Made by a program: the position numbers and the translations under genes. This document shows, piece after piece, positions 1 through 6,318 of a stretch of DNA of 10,989 bases (its first letter is position 1; each line of letters begins with the position of its first letter). This stretch comes from UBA1756 sp045627805 (GTDB lineage: Bacteria; Bacteroidota; Bacteroidia; Bacteroidales; WCHB1-69), in the NCBI GenBank assembly GCA_045627805.1, contig JAZQOJ010000068.1:1-10989 (forward strand). Direction: 5' to 3'. The notes under the pieces are model-generated. The model was given only the letters and a program-made list of their open reading frames with translations. It did no database searches and was not told the origin of the DNA.

Positions 1-1
1 T

Positions 2-79
2 GATTTTAAGGTTGAAGTTGTTGACTGTTGTGGGGATTTCAAAATAGAAACTGCAGATTGCTGTCCAAAGATTCCATAA
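2..79 (+). CDS. C-terminal end of an unidentified protein with paired-cysteine repeats (partial)
   Basis: An open frame runs in from the left edge and ends at the TAA at 77-79, giving 25 residues. They form two imperfect 11-residue units, DFKVEVVDCCG and DFKIETADCCP, identical at 7 of 11 positions, followed by KIP. Each unit ends in a vicinal Cys-Cys pair after an aspartate. The alternation of charged and beta-branched residues, plus the repeat, makes this look like real coding sequence rather than chance. The start and most of the gene lie outside the window, so no family can be assigned. Paired cysteines could bind metal or form disulfides, but that is inference. The gene would converge on asnS. 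I see no obvious terminator hairpin directly after its stop. Confidence 0.45.
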   Translation, partial: DFKVEVVDCCGDFKIETADCCPKIP

Positions 80-202
80 AATATCTATTCGTTTCCCCAT
101 AATCAAAAATGAGACGTGCAAACGGTCAACGTCCGATAGACAGAAAATTTGTGGAATGGACGAATGCCGCCTGCGGCGTGATAGAGGAAATGCGCAGGAA
201 AT

Positions 203-449
203 TTTTCTTTTCCTTGCTGTTTCATAATGCAATAACAATGGAGAAAATAGTCCGACTGCGGCCGCCTTTGGCTCGGTTTCCTTACAAAAACGAGGAGATG
301 CGGAGCGCCCGTGCGAGGCCTTGTTTGAAGCAAAACGGATTGTGGACAAGCATCCGTTTTGCAAGTTTGGGCTCGCACAGCGCAGCAGCGACCGTTTTTG
401 TTGGGAAGCGAGGCAGCAGCGGCAAAGCGAGTTTTCTTTTAATTGCTGT
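203..449 (+). repeat. Inner pair of 18-base direct repeats (203-220 and 432-449)
   Basis: TTTTCTTTTCCTTGCTGT at 203-220 and TTTTCTTTTAATTGCTGT at 432-449 match at 16 of 18 positions. They lie on either side of the long inverted repeat at 261-423, about 40 bases before it and 8 bases after it. The pyrimidine-rich half is low in complexity, but the shared TTGCTGT end is not. Their nesting inside the outer repeat pair suggests one composite element, though chance cannot be excluded from one copy. Confidence 0.45.
261..423. repeat. Long imperfect inverted repeat (candidate hairpin RNA or MITE-like element)
   Basis: Arms of about 80 and 72 bases fold on a centre near 346. The paired blocks are fully nested: GCCGC 261-265 with 419-423, CTCG 272-275 with 409-412, TTCC 278-281 with 404-407, ACAAAAACG 284-292 with 393-401, TGCG 299-302 with 381-384, GTGCGAG 311-317 with 372-378, and GCAAAACGGAT 330-340 with 352-362. 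The apical loop is the 11 bases at 341-351. The innermost 11-bp stem is perfect. Such a fold fits a structured transcript or a short non-autonomous mobile element with degenerate arms. I cannot tell which, and I see no promoter element clearly driving it. Confidence 0.6.
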
Positions 450-481
450 GAACTGACAATTCGGGATTTGCGATGTTGAGC

Positions 482-568
482 GGTAATTCCGCAGTGCGGA
501 TAATTCCCATTATGCGAACATCTCGCTCCCATCATCGTGGCATTTACGAGATGAAAGGGGATAATTCC
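482..568 (+). repeat. Cluster of TAATTCC repeats with a 13-base palindrome and a small hairpin
   Basis: GGTAATTCC at 482-490 is followed by exact copies of GGATAATTCC at 498-507 and 559-568. Between the first two lies the palindrome TCCGCA-G-TGCGGA (488-500). Between the last two lies a hairpin with stem CATCTCG 519-525 and CGAGATG 547-553. The arrangement resembles a cluster of binding sites or a structured RNA end, but nothing identifies the factor. Confidence 0.4.
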
Positions 569-653
569 GAGTTAAAATATAGAGTTTTACCATAATCAAA
601 ATCATCAGACATTAGTACAGAGGGCGGTAGATGAACTCCTCTTCGATTCGGCA

Positions 654-688
654 TAAAAAATCCCGCTGAGCGATGCTCGCAGCGGGAT
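654..688 (-). terminator. Rho-independent terminator of the asnS operon
   Basis: Read on the minus strand, ATCCCGCTG (680-688) pairs perfectly with CAGCGGGAT (660-668), and a short inner stem GAGC/GCTC lies in the loop. A run of six U (654-659) follows directly. The stem begins 9 bases after the asnS stop codon, as expected for the end of the minus-strand operon. On the plus strand no T-run follows the stem, so it should act only in the asnS direction. Confidence 0.88.
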
Positions 689-697
689 CTCATTTTG

Positions 698-2095
698 TTA
701 GAATTCAGCGTTTTGCGGTGTGCGCGGGAACGGAATCACGTCGCGGATGTTGGACATACCCGTCACGAAGAGCAGGAGTCGCTCGAAGCCGAGGCCGAAG
801 CCGGAGTGCGGAGCGGAACCGAATTTGCGGGTTTCCAGATACCACCACACGTCCTTCTCCGACATATGCAATTCCTCGATGCGCTGTTTCAGCTTCCCAT
901 AGTCCTCTTCGCGTTCCGAACCGCCGATAATCTCGCCGATTTTCGGGAACAGAACGTCCATTGCGCGAACCGTCTTGCCATCGTCGTTCATCTTCATATA
1001 GAACGCCTTGATGTCTTTCGGGTAATCGGTCAAGATGACCGGCTTTTTGAAATGATTCTCAACCAGATAGCGTTCGTGTTCTGACTGCAAATCAATGCCC
1101 CACTTCACGGGGTACTCGAACTTCTTGCCCGACTTCAGCAGGATGTCGATGGCCTCAGTATAGCCCAGGCGTACGAAATCGTGTGCGATGACGAACTGCA
1201 GGCGGGAAATCAATTCCTTGTCGAACATATCGTTGAGGAACTGTATGTCGTCCATATTGTTCTCCAATGCGTAGCGGACGAGATACTTGATGAAGTCCTC
1301 AGCCAAGTCCATATTGTCGGTGATGTCGTTGAAGGCGACTTCTGGCTCAACCATCCAGAATTCGGCGAGGTGGCGCGGGGTGTTGCTGTTTTCAGCGCGG
1401 AAAGTCGGGCCAAAAGTGTAGATGCCGCCCAAAGCCAAAGCGCCCAATTCACCCTCCAATTGTCCAGAAACCGTCAAGCTGACCGATTTTCCGAAGAAAT
1501 CCTGTGAGTAATCCACTTTGCCGTCAGCGGTTTTCGGCACATTGTTCAAGTCCATCGTGGTCACGCTGAACATTTCGCCGGCACCTTCCGCATCGGAGGC
1601 CGTGATCAGCGGTGAGTTCCAATAGAAATATCCCTTGTCGTTGAAGTATTTGTGAATGGCGAACGCCATTGCGTGACGCAGGCGGAGCACACAGCCGAAA
1701 TAGTTGGTGCGGGGGCGCAAATGGCCGATTTCGCGCAGGAATTCCATCGAGTGTCCTTTCTTCTGCAACGGATAGGTTTCCGGATCAGCAGTTCCGTACA
1801 CCTCGATCTCTTTCGCCTGAACCTCCACATTCTGACCTTTTCCCTGCGACTCCACCAACGTGCCGACGACGTGCAGGCAAGCGCCCGTCGTGATCTTCTT
1901 CATCAATTCCTCATCGAAATTCGCCAAGTCGGCCACGATTTGCAAACTGTGCACGATCGAGCCGTCGTTGAGTGCGATGAACGCAACCGCGTTGTTCCCG
2001 CGCTTGGTGCGCACCCAGCCCTTCACACTGATCTCTGTTCCGATTCCAATTTCATCGTAATGCTTAATCGCATCAATAATCTTCGTTCTTTTCAT
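698..2095 (-). CDS. asnS: Asparagine-tRNA ligase
   Basis: Class IIb aminoacyl-tRNA synthetase that charges tRNA(Asn) with asparagine in the cytoplasm, using ATP. The 465 residues match the usual length of about 466. An N-terminal OB-fold anticodon-binding domain occupies about residues 10-105 (GWVRTKR at 26-32). The catalytic domain carries motif 2, FRAENSNTPRH (232-242), and motif 3, GLGFERL (434-440). The C-terminal stretch GMSNIRDVIPFPRTP is typical of AsnRS and AspRS. The asparagine-type reading rests on overall resemblance. The frame stays open 12 codons further up, to an ATG at 2129-2131, but MKRTKI at 2095 gives the normal N-terminus and a 44-base gap to tpiA. This is the last gene of the operon, and a terminator follows at once. 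Confidence 0.93.
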   Translation of the reverse strand: MKRTKIIDAIKHYDEIGIGTEISVKGWVRTKRGNNAVAFIALNDGSIVHSLQIVADLANFDEELMKKITTGACLHVVGTLVESQGKGQNVEVQAKEIEVYGTADPETYPLQKKGHSMEFLREIGHLRPRTNYFGCVLRLRHAMAFAIHKYFNDKGYFYWNSPLITASDAEGAGEMFSVTTMDLNNVPKTADGKVDYSQDFFGKSVSLTVSGQLEGELGALALGGIYTFGPTFRAENSNTPRHLAEFWMVEPEVAFNDITDNMDLAEDFIKYLVRYALENNMDDIQFLNDMFDKELISRLQFVIAHDFVRLGYTEAIDILLKSGKKFEYPVKWGIDLQSEHERYLVENHFKKPVILTDYPKDIKAFYMKMNDDGKTVRAMDVLFPKIGEIIGGSEREEDYGKLKQRIEELHMSEKDVWWYLETRKFGSAPHSGFGLGFERLLLFVTGMSNIRDVIPFPRTPQNAEF

Positions 2096-2139
2096 ATTTA
2101 TTATCGAATTTGTTTCTAAAATAATGGGCAAACAGCGCG

Positions 2140-2916
2140 TTAATTCTCGCTGACCGCAGTCTCGGCTGCCTCAATGATTTGTACGAAATCGCCGCTTTTC
2201 AGGGAAGCGCCGCCAATGAGTCCGCCGTCAATGTCTTCTTGCGAAAACAGTTCTACCGCGTTGCGAGGATTGCAGCTTCCGCCATAAATAATATAAGTAT
2301 TGTAGGCCGTCTCGGTTCCGTACTTCTTTTCCACCAGCCCGCGGATGAATTTGTGCATTTCTTCCGCCTGCTGCGGCGTGGCATTGACACCTGTGCCAAT
2401 CGCCCAGACCGGCTCATAAGCGATGACCACGTGTTCGAAATCGTTTTTCGACAAATGGAAAACTGATTCAACAATCTGTTTTTCAACGACTTCAAAATGA
2501 CGACCTGCTTCACGTTCCTCCAGCAATTCGCCACAGCACACAACCGGAATGATCTGTTGCTCGGTCAGGCGGTCAACCTTTTGCGCAATCACGTCGTTCG
2601 TTTCGTGGAAATATTTTCTGCGTTCCGAATGTCCCACGATACAGAAGTCAACGCCCATAGTGGCAAGCATTTCCGCGGAAACCTCACCCGTGTACGCGCC
2701 ATTGGCAAACTGGCTGCAGTTCTGCGCTCCCGCCGTGAAATTGGCCTCGTCGGCATAGTCGGTCACCAATTCCAAGAAAGGGTAAGGCGGGCACAAGGCG
2801 ACCTCTGTTTGCAAATTGTACTCCGCGATGGCTGCCTGGATTTCGTCGGCCAGCGATTCAGCCGATTCGAAGTCCATATTCATTTTCCAGTTTCCAATTA
2901 CTAATTTTGATTTCAT
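2140..2916 (-). CDS. tpiA: Triose-phosphate isomerase
   Basis: Interconverts dihydroxyacetone phosphate and glyceraldehyde 3-phosphate in glycolysis and gluconeogenesis; cytoplasmic TIM-barrel dimer. The 258 residues are close to the usual 250. All key residues are visible: Lys11 in GNWKMN, the electrophile His96 in IVGHSERR, the catalytic base Glu168 in AYEPVWAIGTG with its mobile loop, and phosphate-binding segments YGGSCNP (211-217) and GGLIGGASL (231-239). The Cys after YGGS is a mild variation on the common YGGSV. It begins 14 bases after the mreD stop and 44 bases before asnS, so it is probably read as part of the same operon; no separate promoter is evident. Confidence 0.97.
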   Translation of the reverse strand: MKSKLVIGNWKMNMDFESAESLADEIQAAIAEYNLQTEVALCPPYPFLELVTDYADEANFTAGAQNCSQFANGAYTGEVSAEMLATMGVDFCIVGHSERRKYFHETNDVIAQKVDRLTEQQIIPVVCCGELLEEREAGRHFEVVEKQIVESVFHLSKNDFEHVVIAYEPVWAIGTGVNATPQQAEEMHKFIRGLVEKKYGTETAYNTYIIYGGSCNPRNAVELFSQEDIDGGLIGGASLKSGDFVQIIEAAETAVSEN

Positions 2917-2930
2917 ATTTTACGATTGAT

Positions 2931-3446
2931 TTAATTTTTCTTGGTTGAATAAAAGAGGTACTCGGCGCAAAGCACAAGCAGCCCGGTGAAAGCTGTGTTC
3001 AGCACGACCGACAGCAGCGTGAGCCCGAAGCGCTGGAAGGAAAAGGTTTCCAGCATCGTCACCACCAGCTGATGCGCGAAAACAAGCGACAACGTGTAGA
3101 TTGTCAGCCATTTGAGGTCCTTTCTGCCAGGCAGCGGCACTTCCACTTCGGCTTTCTTCTTGTTCACGTTCAGCAAATTCATCATATAGGGGCGCAGAAG
3201 CACCAGCGCCATAGCCGCCGACGTGTGAGCGCCGAACGTCATTTGGAACATATCCACTACGAAACCGGCAACGAAGGCCACCACATACTGGGCCGACTTC
3301 GGCATTGTGAGGGGCAGCAGGAACAAGGCCAGCACATAGAGATTCGGATTCAGGAAACCGAACAGGCAGACGTGATTGAAAATCAGCACCTGAAGGGCCA
3401 GCAAGACCACGAAATTCAGAATCTGTTTGACTACCGGATTACTCAT
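2931..3446 (-). CDS. mreD: Rod shape-determining protein MreD
   Basis: Small integral membrane protein of the elongasome, which couples MreC to peptidoglycan synthesis along the cell side wall. The 171 residues are almost all hydrophobic, with about five or six likely membrane segments (roughly 9-28, 34-50, 53-72, 74-92, 114-133, 141-163). A short lysine-rich loop sits at about 94-110 (NVNKKKAEVEVPLPGRK). MreD sequences are poorly conserved. The call therefore rests on size, topology, the FxxGFVVDMF-like segment at about 58-68, and position directly after mreC, with which it overlaps by 8 bases (3439-3446), implying translational coupling. The usual next genes (PBP2 and rodA) are absent; tpiA follows. 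Confidence 0.88.
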   Translation of the reverse strand: MSNPVVKQILNFVVLLALQVLIFNHVCLFGFLNPNLYVLALFLLPLTMPKSAQYVVAFVAGFVVDMFQMTFGAHTSAAMALVLLRPYMMNLLNVNKKKAEVEVPLPGRKDLKWLTIYTLSLVFAHQLVVTMLETFSFQRFGLTLLSVVLNTAFTGLLVLCAEYLFYSTKKN

Positions 3447-4296
3447 CTTCCATATTGGCTTTTAGGTCCTCAAACTCTTCCTTGTACAGGTTGCGCACGA
3501 CATACACTGTGTTGATGTGGTTGAAGTCGGTCGCGAGCTTCACTTTCAGTGTCAGGAAACTGCTTCCCGACTGTTTGCCTTTTCCGGAAATCACGCCGAT
3601 GAGCACGTTGTTCGGGAAGATGTCGGAGTAGCCGCTCGTGTAAATGCTGTCACCGAAATTGATGCTCAAATGTTCGGGCACGTCCTCCAAGTAAGCAGAA
3701 GTGGGGTCTCCGCCATGCCAGGCGATGGTGCCCAGCTGATTACCCGGCATCACCTTGGCGCTGATTCTGCTTTTGGTATGCAGCAGCGACGTCACTGTGG
3801 CGAAATGGGGGGCGACGTCGGTCACGACGCCCACAACGCCTTGCGCTGACAGGATGGCCATATCGCACACGATCCCGTCCTCACTCCCCTTGTCAATAAT
3901 CAGGTAGTTGTTGCGCTTGTTGATGGTGTTGTAAACGACGTTGGCGGTAGTATAATCATACAGCTTGGTACGCGTGATGCGGTGGGTGGCTGTGTCCTCC
4001 ACCACGTCCTCCGCCGTCAGGGTGGAGTCGCAGCTGCTCAGGAAATTCTCTTCGCGTTCTTGCATTAGACGAAGGTTTTGCTCCACAAGCTGCTGGTTTT
4101 CGGCGCTGAAATTAAAATGCCGCACCACGGCAAAACACATCTTGTTGATGGGCGCAGTAATGGTGCGGGTAACAGATGCCAGCGCATATCTTGGATAATT
4201 CATTGAGTAATAAAGCATTACAATAGACAAAATCTGAAGAACCACGAAAACCATCACGTGGAAATATTTCTTCAAGAATGCTATCAAATCGCCCAT
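3439..4296 (-). CDS. mreC: Cell shape-determining protein MreC
   Basis: Bitopic periplasmic scaffold of the elongasome, which binds PBP2 and RodA partners and organises lateral wall growth. The 285 residues are of normal length. There is a short cytoplasmic N-terminus, one membrane segment at about 13-32, a coiled-coil at about 62-90 (SAENQQLVEQNLRLMQE), and the two-lobed beta domain from about 105 to 270. The latter contains the family's GVVGVV repeat and the SIYTSGYSDIFPNNVLIGVI segment. The gene starts 15 bases after the pheS stop and overlaps mreD. No mreB lies upstream; pheS takes that place. The start MGDLIAFLKKY fits the family's short basic N-terminus. Confidence 0.94.
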   Translation of the reverse strand: MGDLIAFLKKYFHVMVFVVLQILSIVMLYYSMNYPRYALASVTRTITAPINKMCFAVVRHFNFSAENQQLVEQNLRLMQEREENFLSSCDSTLTAEDVVEDTATHRITRTKLYDYTTANVVYNTINKRNNYLIIDKGSEDGIVCDMAILSAQGVVGVVTDVAPHFATVTSLLHTKSRISAKVMPGNQLGTIAWHGGDPTSAYLEDVPEHLSINFGDSIYTSGYSDIFPNNVLIGVISGKGKQSGSSFLTLKVKLATDFNHINTVYVVRNLYKEEFEDLKANMEDE

Positions 4297-4311
4297 TACA
4301 TATATAATTAA

Positions 4312-5334
4312 TTAGTGCGATGCCGATTGGAACTGCTCAATGAAACGCGCGTCGTTTTCAAAATAGAGGCGGATGTCGTTGGTCTTGTATTTCAGCATTG
4401 TCATACGCTCGATGCCGAGTCCGAAGGCGAAGCCGGAATACACCTTGCTGTCGATGCCGCAGTTTTCCAAGACGTTGGGATCCACCATCCCGCATCCGAG
4501 GATTTCCACCCAGCCCGTATGCTTGCACAGGGCGCAGCCCTCGCCGCCGCAAATGTTGCAGGAGACGTCCATCTCGGCCGACGGCTCGGTGAACGGGAAG
4601 TACGAGGGGCGCAGGCGGATGCGCGTGCTCTCGCCAAACATCTGCTTGGCGAAATACATCAGGGTCTGCTTCATATCGGCGAACGAGACGTTCTTGTCGA
4701 TGTACAGGCCTTCCATCTGGTGGAAGATGCAGTGTGCGCGGGAGGTGATGGACTCGTTGCGGAACACGCGGCCGGGACAGATCACGCGGATGGGCGGCTG
4801 GTGTTTTTCCATCGTGCGCACCTGCAAGGTGGAGGTGTGGGTGCGCAGGGCGATGTCGGGGTTCTGGTCGATGAAGAAGGTGTCCTGCATATCGCGGGCG
4901 GGATGTTCTTCGGGGAAGTTCAGCGCGGTGAAGATGTGCCAGTCGTCCTCGATGTCGGGCCCCGAAACGGTTGAGAAGCCGATTTTCTCGAAAATGCTGC
5001 ACACCTCGTCCATCATAATGGAGATGGGATGGCGCGAGCCCAGCTGGGAGAGCGCGGCCGTGCGCGTGATGTCGGTCTCGCCACCCTGGGCGGGTGCGGC
5101 ATCCTCCATCTTCTGCTTCTGCTCATCGAAAAACGCCTGCGCCTTCTGCTTCAGCAGGTTAACCTGCTGCCCAAAGTCCTTGCGCTGTTCAGCGGGCACG
5201 TTCTTAATCTCGCTCAAAAGAGACTGCAACTCGCTCTTCTTGCCCAAAAATTTCAGGCGGAACTCTTCCAAGTCCGCTGCCGCATTCACTTTGAATCCTT
5301 CGATTTCCGCGGCGATTCTTTCAATCTTTTCCAT
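4312..5334 (-). CDS. pheS: Phenylalanine-tRNA ligase alpha subunit
   Basis: Catalytic subunit of the heterotetrameric class II PheRS, which attaches phenylalanine to tRNA(Phe). The 340 residues are of typical length. An N-terminal coiled-coil tRNA-binding arm spans about 1-85. The catalytic core has motif 2 around FRNESITSRAHCIFHQ (191-206), the substrate-pocket region FPFTEPSAEMDV (246-257) and motif 3, GLGIER (305-310). Four cysteines in a C-x2-C-x4-C-x2-C pattern (259, 262, 267, 270) form a zinc-ribbon-like insert, found in many Bacteroidota and Firmicutes PheS but not in E. coli. The pheT partner is not in this window. The gene starts 32 bases after the cyclophilin stop and is followed by mreC. 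Confidence 0.96.
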   Translation of the reverse strand: MEKIERIAAEIEGFKVNAAADLEEFRLKFLGKKSELQSLLSEIKNVPAEQRKDFGQQVNLLKQKAQAFFDEQKQKMEDAAPAQGGETDITRTAALSQLGSRHPISIMMDEVCSIFEKIGFSTVSGPDIEDDWHIFTALNFPEEHPARDMQDTFFIDQNPDIALRTHTSTLQVRTMEKHQPPIRVICPGRVFRNESITSRAHCIFHQMEGLYIDKNVSFADMKQTLMYFAKQMFGESTRIRLRPSYFPFTEPSAEMDVSCNICGGEGCALCKHTGWVEILGCGMVDPNVLENCGIDSKVYSGFAFGLGIERMTMLKYKTNDIRLYFENDARFIEQFQSASH

Positions 5335-5366
5335 TCTGTTTTTTGTAGATATAGAGTCAATTACGA

Positions 5367-6128
5367 TTATTTCACGATGATGGCCGACAGGATCTTCACG
5401 TCCTTCACGGGGCGGTCGAAGCGGTCTTTCTCCTTGGAAGCGATCTTGTCAACCACATCCATACCCTCGACGACCTCGCCGAAGACGGTGTAGTCGCCAT
5501 CAAGGAAGGGAGCGCCGCCCTCGGTGGTGTAAACCTTGCGTTGCTCGTCGGTGAACGACTTCCCATACTGATAGGATATCTGTGCCATTTCTCGCTCGTT
5601 GAAGGGGCGTCCGTCAACGATGTAGAACTGAGAGCCAGAAGAGGCCTTGGTGGGGTTGACCTGGTCGCCCTGGCGTGCGGCAGCGACGGCGCCACGCTTG
5701 TGGTAGTTCTCGCTCTTGAACTCGGCAGGAATCGTGTAGCCGGGGCCTCCGCTGCCCAGCTGAGTGCCTGCGGGGGCGTTCTTGGAGTCGGGGTCGCCCG
5801 TCTGGATCATAAATCCCTTGATGATGCGGTGGAAAAGGATGTCGTTGTAGAATCCCTCCTCCACCAGCTTGATGAAGTTTTCGCGGTGCTTCGGTGTGTT
5901 GTCGTACAAGGCAATCGTGATGTCGCCTTCGGTAGTCTTGATCAAAACCTTGGTTAAATCTTCCATATTTCTATCTGTTATTTGATTTTCAACTTCTTGC
6001 GTCTCTTCCTCGACGGGCTCCGCCGACACTGTGTTGCCGTTTTCCTGGGTGTCTTTTCCCTGCGTTGACGAGCAACCCGCTAAAAAAGCACAGAAACAAA
6101 TGGCCAAACAAAATGATATTCTTTTCAT
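5367..6128 (-). CDS. Cyclophilin-type peptidyl-prolyl cis-trans isomerase, predicted lipoprotein
   Basis: Speeds proline isomerisation during protein folding, probably anchored in the cell envelope. Residues 1-18 form a lipoprotein signal peptide with lipobox LAGC, so Cys19 would be lipidated. A low-complexity acidic linker (about 20-58) leads to the cyclophilin domain (about 60-253). Conserved parts include FHRIIKGFMIQTGDPD (99-114, with the catalytic Arg101), GSGGPGYTIPAEF, ASSGSQFYIV (162-171) and DYTVFGEVVEGMDVVDKI. About 30 extra residues (178-208) separate the last two, which I believe is common in Bacteroidota members. It is the first gene of the minus-strand operon, with a -7 element at 6185-6192. 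An internal ATG at codon 55 could yield a cytosolic form without the lipobox. Confidence 0.93.
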   Translation of the reverse strand: MKRISFCLAICFCAFLAGCSSTQGKDTQENGNTVSAEPVEEETQEVENQITDRNMEDLTKVLIKTTEGDITIALYDNTPKHRENFIKLVEEGFYNDILFHRIIKGFMIQTGDPDSKNAPAGTQLGSGGPGYTIPAEFKSENYHKRGAVAAARQGDQVNPTKASSGSQFYIVDGRPFNEREMAQISYQYGKSFTDEQRKVYTTEGGAPFLDGDYTVFGEVVEGMDVVDKIASKEKDRFDRPVKDVKILSAIIVK

Positions 6129-6184
6129 AATTATTTGATTTTTAATAAATTATAATGAATTTTATCAATTTTACTTTAAGTTTG

Positions 6185-6192
6185 CAAATTTA
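6185..6192 (-). promoter_or_regulatory. Predicted -7 element for the cyclophilin-pheS-mreCD-tpiA-asnS operon
   Basis: The minus strand reads TAAATTTG followed by C, matching the Bacteroidota -7 consensus TAnnTTTG. It lies about 57 bases before the cyclophilin ATG, leaving a leader of about 50 bases. I do not see a convincing TTTG -33 box at the usual spacing, so the assignment rests on the -7 match and its position. Confidence 0.6.
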
Positions 6193-6283
6193 CAACAACT
6201 TTCTGGAAAATCGCACGCCCGACACTAATTTTTTATAAGTAAATTTTGAAAGAAGCTATCCGCATTTTTTGATGAAAATTTAG

Positions 6284-6291
6284 TAACTTTG
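6284..6291 (+). promoter_or_regulatory. Predicted -7 element for the parE-ispG-nitroreductase operon
   Basis: TAACTTTG followed by CA matches the Bacteroidota -7 consensus TAnnTTTG. It lies 27 bases before the parE ATG, predicting a short leader of about 20 bases. A TTTG occurs at 6268-6271, but too close to be a standard -33 box. It diverges from the minus-strand promoter about 90 bases away. Confidence 0.65.
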
Positions 6292-6318
6292 CAGCCGCAA
6301 AACCAATAACCTAACAGT

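Larger units (their letters stand above)
91..601 (+). repeat. Pair of 18-base direct repeats (91-108 and 584-601)
   Basis: GTTTCCCCATAATCAAAA at 91-108 recurs as GTTTTACCATAATCAAAA at 584-601. They match at 16 of 18 positions, including an exact 12-mer CCATAATCAAAA. The two copies bracket nearly the whole non-coding segment. They could be flanks of a small mobile element, two copies of a protein-binding site, or a chance A/T-rich match. No transposase or integrase is visible nearby. Confidence 0.5.
80..653. other. Long non-coding convergent intergenic region rich in repeats
   Basis: This stretch lies between the left-edge gene and the asnS terminator. Two overlapping open frames of 91 and 115 residues exist in it, one on each strand. 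Neither resembles a known family, and both run through the long inverted repeat, so I do not call them genes. The region holds a nested inverted repeat (261-423), two pairs of 18-base direct repeats, three copies of a (GGA/GG)TAATTCC motif and two smaller hairpins. The part from about 240 to 430 is G+C-rich in patches, while 80-110 and 560-605 are A/T-rich. I found no tRNA, rRNA or CRISPR array. Confidence 0.7.

Noticed and set aside
103..378. Open frame of 91 codons on the minus strand in the left intergenic region
   Set aside because: Same reasons: no recognisable motif, overlap with the inverted repeat, and no promoter element upstream.
109..456. Open frame of 115 codons on the plus strand in the left intergenic region
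   Set aside because: It runs through the long inverted repeat, resembles no known family and has irregular composition. An antisense frame of similar length exists in the same place, so it is more likely a by-product of the repeat.
636..652. TTCGATTC resembling a tRNA T-loop
   Set aside because: The flanking bases do not form a T-stem, and no acceptor, D or anticodon arm is found around it.
2096..2131. Extended start for asnS (12 more codons)
   Set aside because: The extra residues MPIILETNSIIN do not fit the AsnRS N-terminus and would bring the start to within 8 bases of the tpiA stop. The MKRTKI start gives the normal length.
4373..5380. 335-codon plus-strand open frame
   Set aside because: It lies antisense across pheS, whose motifs are all intact. 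The open frame is a product of G+C-rich codon usage and its protein looks like nothing known.
6268..6271. TTTG as a -33 box for parE
   Set aside because: It lies only 12 bases before the -7 element, whereas Bacteroidota promoters have about 19-21 bases between the boxes.
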